Positions 25,427 to 40,400 are shown, counted from the first letter of the stretch. The stretch is 64,000 bases of DNA from Alitta virens (GCA_932294295.1 OW028576.1:45424247-45488246); one strand, 5' to 3'. Notes: a model not told the origin generated them from the letters alone. Numbers and translations are program-made.

Positions 25427-28400
25427 TTATATTCTTTTAAAAATGTAACTCAACTGGCAAAAATTGATCCTGTACATGAGCTGATGCTCTGCTGAAAGAT
25501 TAACAATTTTCAGACAATTGTGAAACCACGTAAAAGTGGCCAAAAATTGACGAAAGTTACTGCTGTCCATGTAAGACAGCATACTCTTGAGCTTTCTTAG
25601 CTGTGAGTGTCGCTGCTCAGCCACTTGTGAATTAATGTTTTGATAAATAGCATATTCTCCAATATTGTATCCGCGACTGCAACCTGTAAGATCAAAAGTA
25701 AACATGATGGAAAAATGTTTTGTAGAATAAAGAGACTATAGTTACTTACATATTATGTACATATTACATAATTGTACATAGAGTGATGACACATTTATGT
25801 TCAATATCAGAAAATAAGATAAAGTAATTGTGTGACCGAGTATGAATACTTGAAAAAGGAGCTTTAATTACCTGTGTGGTTGAACCAGTGAAGGCGATCA
25901 ACAACAAATTTGGTCCGCTGAAAAAATGTTGTGCATCTGTTGAGAGCATAGGCGTGTAGGTGGCATGAGTTGTCATATATTACCAGCTCAGGACCTGTGA
26001 CAAGAAATGACAAATTTTAAGAAACTACTACAAATTCATGTCTTGTGTACATCACAGAATAGTCAGATTGCCTTTAATATGTTATTTACACTCATTACTG
26101 ACATGTAACAATTATACCAAATACCAAATTGTTAATCCTCTGGTTCAAAGATCTACTGCAATTATCAATAATATAAAAAATAATCTATGTATAAATTTTT
26201 GCTGTCCTTATTTCCACTGTCGAATAAAGTGTTACGGCTTGAGTATTTTAATGCAAGTTCATAAGCTAGGTCAATGTACAAACAGCAAGGTTTCTAACAT
26301 TCCAAGCAAGTAGAAATGGCAAAAAAAAAAGCCAAGTATTATTAAAACATCATGTAGCTTGACATTCTGATTTTAGTAATGAAACAACCATTTTATCCAT
26401 AAAAACCATAGCTATAGTTTTGATGGTTGGAATCATGATTGTCTGTCATTGACAGTACAGCTTCAAAAACTTGCTTGCGCATTTGTGCATCATAAAATTT
26501 TATGACAATTAATAATGCACAGCCATACTGCTGAGTAATTTTCCACTTATTTAAAACCCTTAGTCTAGCATAATGCTTTTAAAGTAAATTAAGTACAAAA
26601 AATTAATATTGTGCATTACTGGCATTAACTTTAAAGTAAAATTGAATGATATGCAATCACTGGCCGATCCAGTCCAGCCTCTAGGGGGGGGGGGGGAGGG
26701 GCAAAATCATGACTATTAAGGTGTATGTCGGTCACCCTATAAGAAAACAATACGTTGGCCTGACAGCGTAATTTTTGTTGGCGGGAAAATCTATTTTTAG
26801 CTACGCTGGCGGCGCCACCAATCACGTGATCTTTCTAGGTCATCTTCAACGCTCCGCCATCTTACTAGCACGCCAGACAAATCACTACAACTTTAATCTA
26901 CATATTCCGATAATTCGTCAGTCTTCAGAGCCGTCTTCCGTCAGACTACGTTCCGTTCGAGTGCAGGGTTTCGCGCAGAAAGAAAGTAAGCTCTTTCCTC
27001 TTCTGTACCGTTTATTTTTGTCCACTTACAATTTCTGGGTCACGCATCCCATGTTTGTAAACACAACAATGGCGGACGATTCCCTCGTGGTTCTGGGACA
27101 CAGTTTTATTCAGGGCACTTACCAACACCTGCTTGGCCCCAATCAGCAGTTAACTTCATCCTCCCTTGCCCGCAAACTTAATCTCGAGAAGCTGCTTGGT
27201 AGGGTGTTTATGTCGGGACAACGTGGTGCCAAAGCTTGCGAAACTGCCCAGAATTATTTTACTCTGCCTTCTTCTTTGCTGAACCGGGTACAGCCACGGT
27301 ACGCCATCTTGGAACTCGGCACTAACGACTTAGCAAGTGGCGCCGATCCCTTACAGGTTGCCACCAGTATTATAGACATTGCTAACAAACTCGTTTCTGA
27401 CTATGGTGTCCAACAAGTAACTGTGTGCCAATTGCTCAACCGCTGGTCGGCAATTACCAATTTGACGCCCACACAGTTTTCCCAACTGGTTTTTACGACA
27501 AACCAATATCTTAAGAATATGTGTGAGGGGGACCACTCACTCATTTACCACGTCCATCAGGGTTTCTGGGCCGACACAGCAATGACTTGGACATTGGATG
27601 GCATTCACCCCAACTCTCGAAAAGGCAGGAAGCTCTACATAAAGTCCCTGAGAAGGGCTGTGTTCCAGGCCATTACCAGGGCCAAGAAGCCTAAAGTGCT
27701 GTGATTCTCCTTTCCTGTCTTTCTTGACAGATTATTGACAATAAGGTATCCATATTATTAAATTGCCAGTTTATTCCTTTTGTTGCCACAGTCATTTTGA
27801 CACTAATTAGCCAATGCATTCTCCTCAATTTGACTCCAGTTATTAATGTCCTGTCATTCTAGACAGCATTTAGCTTCCTGTCATTCTAGACAGCATTTAG
27901 CTTCCTGTCATTCTAGACAGCATTTAGCTTCCTGTCATTCTAGACAGCATTTAGCTTCCTGTCATTCTAGACAGCATTTATCTTCCTGTCTTTTTTGACA
28001 GCAATTCAAAATTTGGAATTATTTCACCTGCCTTTGACAGTTAGGCTTAAATTCCCTGTCTTTATTGACAGAAATTATGATTTATTCCCTGTCTTTCTTG
28101 ACTGAAATTATGATTTATTCCCCTGTCTTTCTTGACAGAAATATGATTTATTCCCTGTCTTTCTCGACAGAAATCATGATTTATTCCCTGTCTTTCTTGA
28201 CAGAAATTATGATTTATTCCCCTGTCTTTCTTGACAGAAATTATGAATTATTCCCGGTATTTGACAGCAACTTATTTACTTGCCTGTCTTTTTCACAATT
28301 TACCGATTCTTTATTATTCACTAATTATTAGTACACTTAATTTCTCCAAACCAATGTAACATTCCAACTTAACAGCTCTCATTGCACAATTCCTGTTGCT

Positions 28401-31400
28401 TTCGAATTTTCTGTTTCAGCTATGCCGAAAGTGACAGCCAAATCTGGCAGACCAGCCCGCCAATCCCGCCCCCCAGCTCGCTTGCGAGACAGCGACAGCG
28501 ACAACGACAACGATGATACCACCAGGGCCCCACCGCCACAAGATGCCACGCCTATGCAGGATGTCGTCTTAACAGCTGTGGCAACGAAGCAAAAGATGCT
28601 CGAACAACAGCAGCAGATATTTGCCACCACCCTGACATTCTTACAAGCCTCCCTCCAGACGCTGGCGGGGCAAGTACATCAAACAGCCTCGTTGCCGATA
28701 CCCATATCTCCACTCCCACAATGTGCTCCGTCAACATCCAGGCAAGACTGCTCGGCAGCATCTGTTAGCCAAGCCAGCGACGCAATGGAAACACTGCCCG
28801 GTGAGTTCCCCATGCATAACTCTTTCCTGCAGGACAGACCAATAGTAGCCACAGCAGCACCAATAGGCACCACCATTCGGCAGTCCATTAAATTAAAGAT
28901 CTGGGAGCACAAATTTGTGGATTTCCAGGACCTGCTTGACCCGGACCGTGTTCCAGATTACACCCTAAAGGTTATGGATACTGCTGACCAACCCCAGCTC
29001 AGCGTATGCCACAAGAAAGCAAAAGATCTCTCTTCAACCGACTGGAGTGCAGCAATGGATATTTATATGGCATTGTATATTCAAAAATATCCCGCTGAAG
29101 CCACAGCCATCCTGTCATACAGCCAGTTTATAAAAAACCTCATGCGGCTTGGCGCCAACTGGTTGCTGTACGACAACAAGTACCGCACAACCAGAGAATT
29201 CAACAAATGTTCCTGGCTAACAGTCCGCACTGACCTTGAACGAGAGGCTTTTCTGGTCAGATCCGACGACAGGACGAAGAAGCCCTTTCGTGGACAGGCC
29301 CAGCAGGACAACTCCTTCGCCCGGGTTCCACCTGGGTACTGCTTCGCCTACCACAAGGAAGGCGTTCGTTGCACCAACCAAAGGTGCACTTACAAGCACG
29401 CTTGCTATAAGTGCGGCAAGGGACACCCCGCCTTTAACAAGTGCAACATCGGCAACACGACCTACAAGAGTGACCGCAAGCACAAACACAAGCATGACAA
29501 CGACTTTTCGGACGACGACCACCGCAAGTCCCAGGCTTCCAAGCCCAGTAAACATCGCAGCTCTCGATAAATATCTACAAAGTTACCCCGATAAGCAAAC
29601 CATCATTTCAGGATTTTCCGGAGGTTTCCGGCTTGGGTTTCAAGGCCCACAAACATCTTTGGTTTCGAAAAACTCTGATTCCATTGTAAAATATCATGAC
29701 ATAGTCCAGCAAAAGTTGCATGCCGAATTAAAGTTAAACCGCATCAGTGGCCCATTTTTATCTCCTCCTCTCCCCAACTTCAAAACTTCACCATTAGCCT
29801 TGATCCCAAAGAAAACTCCTGGAAAATACAGACTGATACACAATCTGTCCTTCCCTTACGACAACCAGTCAGTGAACTACAATATACCTTCCGAGCTAAC
29901 CTCAGTGAAATATCAAACTCTAAACGATGCCATCCATCTAATTCAACTTCACTCTCCTAATGCCTATCTTGCTAAAGCTGATATCGCCGACGCATTTAGA
30001 ATTATACCACTTCATCCTGACCACTACAATCTCCTGGGTTTTCGCTTTGATGGAAAGTATTACTATGACAAGATGTTGTGCATGGGCGCAGCCTCATCTT
30101 GTCGTATATTTGAGCAATTCTCGGATGCCATTATCTGGATTTTAAAACATAAGTTTTCCATGACTTCTGTGGTTAAGGTATTGGACGACTTTCTATTCAT
30201 CCAACCATCATTCGAACGTTGCAAACGAGACTTGCATACCTTTTTGCATCTATGCACACAACTTTCAGTGCCCATTGCTCAAAACAAAACCGAAGGGCCA
30301 TCCCACATCCTCACATTCTTGGGCTTAGAATTAGACTCAGTGGCCATGGAAGCAAGATTGCCTCTTGATAAACTAACTACATATTCACAGGATGTACAAA
30401 ATGTCTTGACCCTATCCAAGATCACTCTTAGGGACATAAAATCGATCATCGGTAAACTTCAGTTTACTACAAGAGTCATCCCAGCTGGAAGAGCGTTTCT
30501 AAGAAGACTCCATAACCTAACTATTGGTGTTAATAAGCCTTATTATTACCTTCGGCTCACCAGAACCGCCAAGTTAGATTTAGCCATGTGGCTTGACTTC
30601 ATGAGCAAATACAACGGAGTCACCATGATATCCCGTACAAATCATTCCCCATTACTCACTACAACATTCTGCTCAGATTCTTCAAAAGCCGGTTATGGGA
30701 TAACATATCAATCACAATGGATGTCCGGTTTATGGCCAGCGGAGTGGCAAGACCTAAACATTGTAATCCTAGAGTTATATCCTATCTTCATCGCCATAGC
30801 CATGTTTGCCGATAACTTAATAAACTCGCATGTCACTTTCTTCACTGACAATATTGCTGTGGTCGAAATAGTTAACAAACAATCATCTAAGTGCAACATA
30901 ACAATGCAAATCATTCAACCATTAGTTCTAGTATTATTAAGAGCCAACATCGTTTTATGCTGCAAACACATCCCAGGTGTTAATAATTTACTCTGTGACT
31001 CTTTATCCCGACAGAACCACACAGACAACCTTCTTCGCAAATATGGTATGCAGCGGAGGCCAACAGCAATCCCACAACACCTGCTGCCGCAAAACTTCAG
31101 TCTGGACTTAGACAGCTCCTAGAGTCCTCACTCCAACCATCAACAGCAAAAATGTATCAACACCACTGGGAGTCATTTCACCAATTCACAAATTCCACTC
31201 TATTACGTCACTCTCCGCTGCCAGCCACCCCAAACACAATTTCCCTATTTGTGGTCCATCTACACCAGAGAGGCCTCAAATATCGCACAATTCGGACTTA
31301 TGTGTCAGCTATATCATTCGTCCATAAATTACATCAGTATAACGATCCTGCCGCATCCTTCTTAGTTACTAAAGCCTTGCAGGGGGTAAGCAATATACGG

Positions 31401-34400
31401 CCCAGTGCCCCAGCTGACAAATTATTACCAATAGATCGCCACATCTTGCACAGGCTCGTGGATGCTATTACCTTTTGTGCTCAATCAAACTATGAATCCC
31501 AGCTGTGGAAAGCCATCTACCTCATCACTTTCCATGCCTGCCTCCGTGCAGGCGAGGTTGTCGTGTCATCGAACCCTCAGCACACCCTACAGTGCCACCA
31601 GCTCCAAGTGTGCCCTACCCATCTGCAAATTAATTTTGTGTCCTACAAACACAGTAAACACCATACCCCTTCCCTTACTGTCCAGGCCGTTCCCGACATT
31701 CCCTACTGTCCTGTCCTGGCAGTCAGATCCTATTTATCATTACGCTGCATAGCCCCTGGCCCAGTATTTCTCCATTACAATCAATCCCCCGTCACTCGCC
31801 TGCAGTTCAGCCATTTCCTTAGATTAACCTTATCCATGGCAGGCCTACCAGAATACAAATATAATACCCACTCATTCCGAGTAGGTAGAGCCACTCAGCT
31901 GGCCCAGGACAATCATGCGGACCAGACTATCCGATCAGCTGGTCGTTGGAAGAGCGATGCCTTCAAAGGCTACATTCGTTCAAGTAACATTACACTTCCG
32001 CAATAACTGCAGTCACTCCATCAGCATAACTACATTGCCACTCCATGTATATGGGTGGAATCATCAAACTGTGGTGAGCCAACAATGTTCCTGGTTAATG
32101 CATATGGGTGAGCTGTATATGACATCATCGAACCATCAACAGGTCTGCAATCGCCAAAAGCTTTCTCTTACTCCATGTATATGGGTGAGACTTATTTGAC
32201 ATTTCAACATGTAACTCTCCGTTGTCACTCCATGTATATGGGTGACAGCATCGAGGCATCAACAATATTATCTTACTCCATGTATATGGGTGAGACTTCT
32301 GCAACTGCTTCATCAGATCAGATTCCAATGGGACCCGCTATGCTTCTCACTCCATGTATATGGGTGGGCCGTTGGCGGTGAGCTCTTTGGGGTTTTGCTT
32401 TGCTATGGCGCCCTCAGGGAACCCCTCGAGGACTTTGTGTAGATCTCGCAATATTTCTTACATAACTTCTATTACTACTTTACTGTTACTGATTTATAAT
32501 TTTCTCTGTTTCAACTTTTAACTTGTCTCTATGTTCAACCTTAAATTGTCTCATGTAGTATTGTAGAATTTAGCTAGTCTACTTCTCTTTATTTCACATG
32601 TACTTACCATTTAGTATTATTTACCACTTATGCAATATACCGGTAAATTTAAATTCTGCAAACTACTTGTACAATTGAACTGTTTAACTTCATTATTATT
32701 TCAATTATTATATTAATAAAATTTATCTAATTCCAATTCTCTTTGAGTTCTTGTCAACAAAAATTAAGGCTGGCCACGGCTCTTGCTACCCCCGGATGGG
32801 CCAGTGCATGCAATTAGGTTTACCTTGTTGGAATCTTGTTCGTAGACATGTAAAAGCACAATTGGGTGATTCTGCACTGTCCATGATATCAAACCCATAA
32901 CATACACCTAAAAATGTATTTGAATATTTAAATGCATTTGTCTCTCAATTGATCAATTAATAAAATAAAATGCTCAAGTGACATTGAGAGAAATACAGAT
33001 ATCACAGACATGAGTGATAGGTCATAAACTGCTGTACACTCAGAGCAATAAAAAGGGCCCAATAATAGATCTATGAGCCAGCACCATTAAAATTCCTGTT
33101 TGAAATTAGGACCTAGCTGCAATTGCATCTGAGAGTCATTGAGAATAAAAATCCAACCTTTTATTCATCCTCAATTCACCCCTTAGTTATATAGGTCCCT
33201 GAAGGCAAATAATGTATAGCTTGCAGATAGGATTGCACAGATGGCATGGTGTAAAGCATAAAATAACTTGAAAATTGTGAATTGTGCCTAAATGGATTTA
33301 TACACATTCTGTGACCAACAGTCCTGGCCTTGTGCTGGCCCTGTCTCACTTGCAGAACGAAAAGAACATCTAAACAATTTCTGTAAGATTATTCGCCAAT
33401 ATTTGGCTAAATATTAAAAATAATAAAGTAATATTTAGTAGATTATATTTTTGAGGACCTACCATGGGGACAGAGGAGGCTGAAAATTCCTGGAAGTAAG
33501 GATGGGTGTCGTGGTTTCCTTTTTTGGCACTGCGACTGTTTCAATGTCGGCTTGGTATCCAATACATAAGACCCTCTCTCATATAATTGAGGTAGGTTTG
33601 GATAAAAACCAAGGGGGTCATCTTCTTGTGCTGGTGGATGCAATGGTTCGGGCTTCTTGAATGGTTCTTGGCTTATCCTGACCATCTCTTCAAGAATATT
33701 CCCAAAGGCTGGCTCAGTAATTCTGCCATCAACAAGAGTTTCCGCGATGAAAGGCCATTTGCTATGCAACGCAGCCAGATCACTTACAGAAAGCTGATGC
33801 CCATCTATCAGCCGGCGTAGCACTTGCTAAAAAATTAAAAAATACACCCATTTGTTCAAAGTGGACGCAACACAAACCATCCTATTACATACCATTTCAT
33901 GTAGGTAATTACCACTACACCACTTTATCAAATTACACTTAAAAATGGCATTGCTAAAGGTATAGGTCAAAGTAAAAAATCACTTATAAAAAATTTAGTA
34001 AATAAACATTATTAAATACCAATACATCTTCCGTAGGGTTTAAAATAGCCGTTACAGCTACATTCCTGGATAAATCTTTTATGATATCCTTTAGTACAAG
34101 TGGTGGCTTCCTCAAACAGTTTTCGAGACAGTACTCCACTAGGCAAATCAATGCTGGCTGATATAAGTTAAGCAGGTCCAGTAGATGCCGTAATTCCCTG
34201 TCTTCCAGACCTGTGTCAGCGAAGTCAAACAAAAGCTTCCTTGCTTCTTGGTTGTTTACAAATACTCTGCAATTATGCTGGCTATAAAACACAAGGAAAA
34301 GTGTTATATATTCAGTAAATGTTATGGTCAATGAAATTTTTTAATTATATTTTTTATTATTATTTTTTTTAATGCGCTGGTGAGCAAGATTCTTGAAAAT

Positions 34401-37400
34401 GGCGCTATATAAATTATTATTTTTATTATTACAGCAAGCTGAAGCTAATGAAAATTTGATAGGCTATTGACACATTGAGGTTTGAACATTAACATAAAAA
34501 TATACACCCTCACATTTTTTATTCGACAATGTATGTTTACAGGGCGAGTAATATAAACCATGTATGATGTAAGGTTGAAATATAATGAGTGGTCATGATC
34601 TTGCACAAAGGGATGATTACAAAAATAAAAGGGAGGGGGAGGGGGGTTACATCTGGATTAAAGCATTAAAAGTCCAGGTTCTAGGAAAGAAATAAGTGGA
34701 TACATATCAAAACCCGTCATAAACAGTCGCCAGTATGGGCATTTGGTTTTTACCCATTTAAATCAAGGCTATCAAGGGGTAAAGGGCATTGAAAACTGTT
34801 AAATATTGATGTATAATAATGGCCATAACACATTCAAGATGGGAAAAATGGGTAAGCCTTGGATTTATGGAGTAAATACACTTATATATATGTGTAACAT
34901 ATCCCACCTTCCATCATATTTTTTATCACTGACAACTTCTTTGCGCTCAATTAACTGCAGTTGTTTCCGAAAAGCAAGAGTCATTCCATCAAACACAACA
35001 CTGAAATTAAAGAAAGTATTTATTATAATCATGATGTTCACATTAGAAATTTGTTGCTAAACATAATGTTGTGTATTGTACCACGACCCAGTGATATTTC
35101 CTTCCATGTACACCGTGGTAAATATTGTCATTTCCCACGTATTTGTAGTATCTTTGTTGATAATATGTCAATTGATACATCAGAGATTGAAAATTTAATG
35201 TTAATTCATAAATGATTATGAAATTTTCTACAATTGGTACTATTTGTATAAAGATTTACAAAATAAAGGTTTTAAATGATACATTGAGTATAAAATCTAA
35301 TTGATATCTTTATATTGCCTTGTTGAAAATGAATGATTATCTTTGTCATCTTTCAATAATAAAGTTTTTTGAAATTTACAGCACATATGTGTCTTGTCAA
35401 TGACTCATTGGTTGGGGTCTTCTGGTACAAATCAATTGCACAATGGGTACATAGTGGGATATGATTATTCTAAAATGTTCTCTGGTGTACATATCATATC
35501 CCACATGTACAATTATAATTTGTGAAGATTGTGTGTAAAGGTGGAGTGAGCACAGATATTGCTTGGCTGAGTGAGGGTGACCTCTTTTAATAAGGTAAAC
35601 CCCAATAAGACTGAATAAACTTTAGACTCCAATCTGACTGTACCCAACAGTGTCGTTAAGTAAAATTTTGCTGTTGTAGCAAGAGATAACTTATGATTGG
35701 TTTATTTAGCACAGATTTATGTGTCCAAGGGCAGTACTTATCTTACATTTCTGGTTGTTTTCCACATAGGGGACAACAAAAAGCTTCTCCAATGTCAATG
35801 TCCAAGTTGTGTACAAAGCTAAGCACTGCATAGCGGAACTTGCCATATTGCATCTTGGCCCTAATATCTTCATCTCCTGTAGAAACCCACAGGTCCCACA
35901 ACCACATTTTGTAGTATTCAAACATTGACAGTCTGCGAGAAAGGCATAACTGTATTTAAACAATTGATACTAGACTCATTATATTTTACTTGAAACTTCA
36001 AAGGCAGACGTCGTAAACTGAATAAGCAATATATTCAATTGTTATTCAGATAAAATTGATGAGTTTTTCCCCCAAAACTACAAATGACTAAATACAGAGG
36101 TCCTACATTACATATCTCAATATAATAGTCATACTAATGTACAGGTCTAGGCACATTTTTTTATTGAATGTATATTAAGCAGAGTTTTATTAAATCTCAA
36201 TATTTCATTTTTATTACTATCCCAAGATATTTAACATTATTCTTACTGATTTGGGTGCAATTAGCAATGAGGTGTTTGTTGTATTACACATGAATGTGCA
36301 TGAAATAATCATAGTAATGTTACAAACCCCGCTGTCACAAATTTTTGGATAAAGTCCCACAAAACTTCCAAAGAAACACCATAGTTCGTCATGAACAGAA
36401 CTGGAAGACGTGTCATCAGCCCTGTCTTCTCTGCTTTGCATGACCCACATTTTGCAGAATATACTGAAAAAGTGAATATCAGGTTAAAAATAAATGACAA
36501 ACTCAGAATAGCAAGTATAAAAACCATAAGAAAATAAGGTTAAAGTTATATTCTAAAACAGAAGGAAGCATATCTAAACCAGTTTTTACCCTTGGTAATC
36601 AATTTGTTCTTTTTACACATCATGCAATAGTAGTACTGACTGTTAGATTATAAATTATAATTGGTCACCATATGTAATTCGTAACTGTTTTACACATGCC
36701 ACTGGTTCACTAAGTGCACCATTTAACATTACATACATAGTGATAATCACCAGCACACTCACAAAATTGGTTATTTTTATCCTAGTTATGACAGTTGATT
36801 AGTTATTTTGAGTATCATATAGCCTGTTCATAGTACCTATATTATTAACTATTACCTACCCTTTTCCACAACAAATTTATCCTTGAAAAATACAGGTATA
36901 TTTGACCCATAATGCGTCAAATCCCACTTATAACCACAGGAGCATATTTGAGAAAGATCAGTGGAATAATTATCATCCTTGAAAAATGGAAATTTTTCTT
37001 GATTTTCAATCACAGGCACAGTTTGCAAGTAAGTTGGAACTTCCATTTGAAGGTCAAGATACATATAAAGTTCTTCAAGTACAGGATTATTGGCAAGGTT
37101 GTCTTCAACTTGTTGGATGTGTCTACACGAGTATTTATGTTGCCTGCTGCAACTATGACAGCAGAGTGTTGCAATTTGCTTCGGCAAAGGATAGCTCACT
37201 GAAACTATCCCAAGACCAATTTCTTCCTGGAAAACTGCTGTTGTTGCAAAATGATGAGGAATAGGTTGAAATATTGCCTGAAATTACAACATTACCATTG
37301 CTGATTTACAGGGCACGCCAAAATAGCAAAAACATAACTTGAGGTGCCTTTCCTAATTGCTAACTGACTGATGAGAGTTCAATAAAATTAAAAAGTAGTG

Positions 37401-40400
37401 TTAATTCAAGAAACTTAAAAAGTAGTGTTAATTCAAAGGGCATCAGAGGCATGAACCTTGACTGTTATTTAGGTTGTATGAAGACTATACACAGTTATTC
37501 TCATAGGTGTTAACCATTAAGTGCACTAAATCAGAAATTCAGAAGTATGTGCATAATTGCTAATGATCATTATCAATATTATTTATCTTCTTTTTTTTAA
37601 CTGCGGCCTGCCGAAAAACTATGATCGCAAAAAAAAATCAGACAGCCTTTTTGGCCCTGATTCTAGAAAATGTCCACTAGCTAAAATTTCCCAGATTACG
37701 ATATACCCCATGTTTACATATAGGCTACTATAACTTTCACAATGACACACTGAACTTTAGTTCAGTTTTTCATGGCAAATGTTGTACTAAAGCTTCTAGT
37801 GTTTAATGAAGTGGTTATTTGCTAAGCAGTGAGGATCCAGGATCTGAAGCCTTAGTACAATCCAGTTAAAGTTAAATGACTATAGAGTCCAAAGTAAAGT
37901 TGAAATGGTTTATTGTATAGTCATATCAAACTGTGTGTTCCCCACAAAGTCCAAAGAATTACATATTGAAATGTTCTATGTGAGATCAGCCTTCACTCAA
38001 GAATACATGACCAAATAGCCAGAACTCTCTGCTCTCTCTCTGCTCTCTCTCTCTCTGCTCTCTCTCTCTCTGCAAAGGAGGGCCCAGTGCTTTAAATACT
38101 TGGCCTAAAGTGGCCAGGCTGGCCTGTGGCAGGAGCAGCTGCAGATGGGCATGCTCAAAGATGCTTATGGAAATTTCCAAGGATTCTTATACTTTTATGT
38201 AATAATTTTTATAAAGGATTCAGGGAGTATTAATGAAGTGAGCATCTTGTAGGGAGCATGTATTATAGCCTTATGACACAAACAACTACAGATCTAAATT
38301 CAAGGGTTGCCATCATTCATAATTTTCAATTTTGTGCTAACATACCTCTTCTTGTGCTGCAGCTGCCTTTGCATATGCATGTTCACCAGGATTCACATCT
38401 AAAAATTGTTTTTTAGTGATTAATGAAAAATTAGAGTCATTAAAACAACTGTTACAAATCGGTGGCTTATTTTCTTAACAATTTTCATTGCTATTGCTAT
38501 TTTTTATCTGAATAGACATGTCATTAACATCTAATCTGTATTTACTATTGACAACAACATCAATACATTGCAATGTAACTTGAACATTGATTTATCAATC
38601 ACATAAGCAGCTTATTATAACATAAATAACAGTTTAACATACTGCTTACCCAAGTAGATTTCCTGAAAATGTTCGTCTCTCATCTCTCTGCATAATACAT
38701 TCATTGCTTGAATATGTATACATTCAGCATACTCATCTGTAAAAAATGGAAATAACTTTAATTAATGACACCGTGATCATATATTCAGACACTGTTCAGC
38801 AACCAGAGGCCTATATATATGACAAAAGTGTCTGTCCTGTTTGTAAACTGGTACAAGTATTTTTAACAATTATAATATATTTCATTAAGTTATGATATTT
38901 TATGGAGAACATACATACATTTTTTCACAGGGTAAAGTTTTTAATCAAAAACTTGGATTACCACAATAAAATTGGTACAATTATGTCGAGTATTGTACAC
39001 TTGTTCCTATGTCTAGAATATCCATGTGTTACACGAGTAGGTGTCTTAAGTATTAAGTAAGTACCTTATACATAATTGTAAGTGTAGGTTGCGTTATCAG
39101 TACTTATTTCAGGATTGCTTTTATAATTTAATATTTGCGATATCATGAACAGTTTTTGTTTGGTAACGAGTATTAATAAAATTACCTTGATCTAATTTTT
39201 CAACTTCTTCAGGATGTATTTTTATAAAATTAGCCCTCAACAGGTTACACGAGCAATACCACACATGTGTTGAGTTGCCAGCAACAATGACCCTTCTGCG
39301 AGTCAACAATTGAAATTTATGCAACTGTAATTAAACAAATAGAATAAAATTAATATGAAAACAAAATTAAGATCATAATGAACTATCGGACCATTCACAG
39401 AATACCTAAATGAAGTCAAGGTAAGGTAAGACGCACTGGCTGGTGGCCGTAAAAAGGCTGGCTGGGTTCAGCAAGCCATGCACTGAAACGCCCCTTTTCC
39501 ATTACTTTATATGCAAATATTATCTTTGCAGATGACATAATTATGGACGGACAAAAAAAAATTACCCTCTATTTTGTTTAAATTACAGTAAGTATATTGA
39601 AACTACTTGTTATTTTGGCGATTTGTCAAATTACTCAAATCAATGAGGAGGTCAACACTTAATCATTCAAGACATTTTTTTTTTTAATTTTAACCAATTG
39701 TTTCAGCAAGAAGGTGAAATTGAATATTTGAGCTAGGCCTATTTTAAGTGAGACTAGTTTATTAAAAATATAATCAAGGGGATATAAAATCCACAAAGAT
39801 ATACTTATCATTCATTTCGTCTTACATTCTTCAAGAAAATTTGTTAAGGATGCAATTCTTTTTAGCCCTTTTGTGCAGTGGGGGATGTGTATTCAGACTT
39901 CATATTATGATTATATTACAAATAGTGAACTGAGGATCCATATGTTATGTAAATATTTATTCTGGGTCTAAATTCCAATAGGACAATAAATCTTGTATTC
40001 ATTAACTGTCGTATATTTGACATGAGGAGTACTAGTTCAACATGTACAAAAACATTTGGAACAATGCAATGCTATTTTTGAGGGCAATCAAGCAATGATA
40101 ACTGGCTCTTAGGAGTCTCATAGGGCAAATCTGATTACATAATGACATTTTACGGTATTTGGTTTACTGGACACCAAAGTTTTATGCTACTAGATACACT
40201 ATTAACAACATATAAATGCTGCAAAAAGTCACGTTTTAATATCCCTTTTATATATGTAGCAGCCAGCCAGTTGACGGCCAGTCAACCCCAATCTATTTAT
40301 AGCATGGGGAGTGATGTCAACTTAAATGCTCCTATACTCCGAGTGCCAGGAGTACCAAAAGTGTATTATTCTATATTGATCTAACCTGGAACTATACTTA

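Larger units (their letters stand above)
26769..32766 (+). mobile_element. Ngaro/DIRS-like tyrosine-recombinase retrotransposon
   Basis: A ~6-kb element lies inside the intron between KDZ exons 32907-32824 and 25994-25872, antisense to that gene. It carries an SGNH-hydrolase ORF, a hairpin array, Gag, RT-RNase H and a tyrosine recombinase, with no DDE integrase or LTRs, which is the YR-retrotransposon layout. The proposed ends come from a 12-bp perfect inverted match (TAATTTTTGTTG at 26769-26780, CAACAAAAATTA at 32755-32766). The true ends may lie tens of bases away. All ORFs are intact, so the copy is young. Split direct repeats typical of Ngaro were not found by eye. Confidence 0.85.

Noticed and set aside
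27851..28260. CRISPR-like or coding reading of the hairpin array
   Set aside because: Linkers are shared, not unique. The 88-codon frame is periodic and lies between retrotransposon ORFs.
29217..29555. Minus-strand open frame opposite gag
   Set aside because: It is a shadow of the gag and Pol frames, with no protein features.
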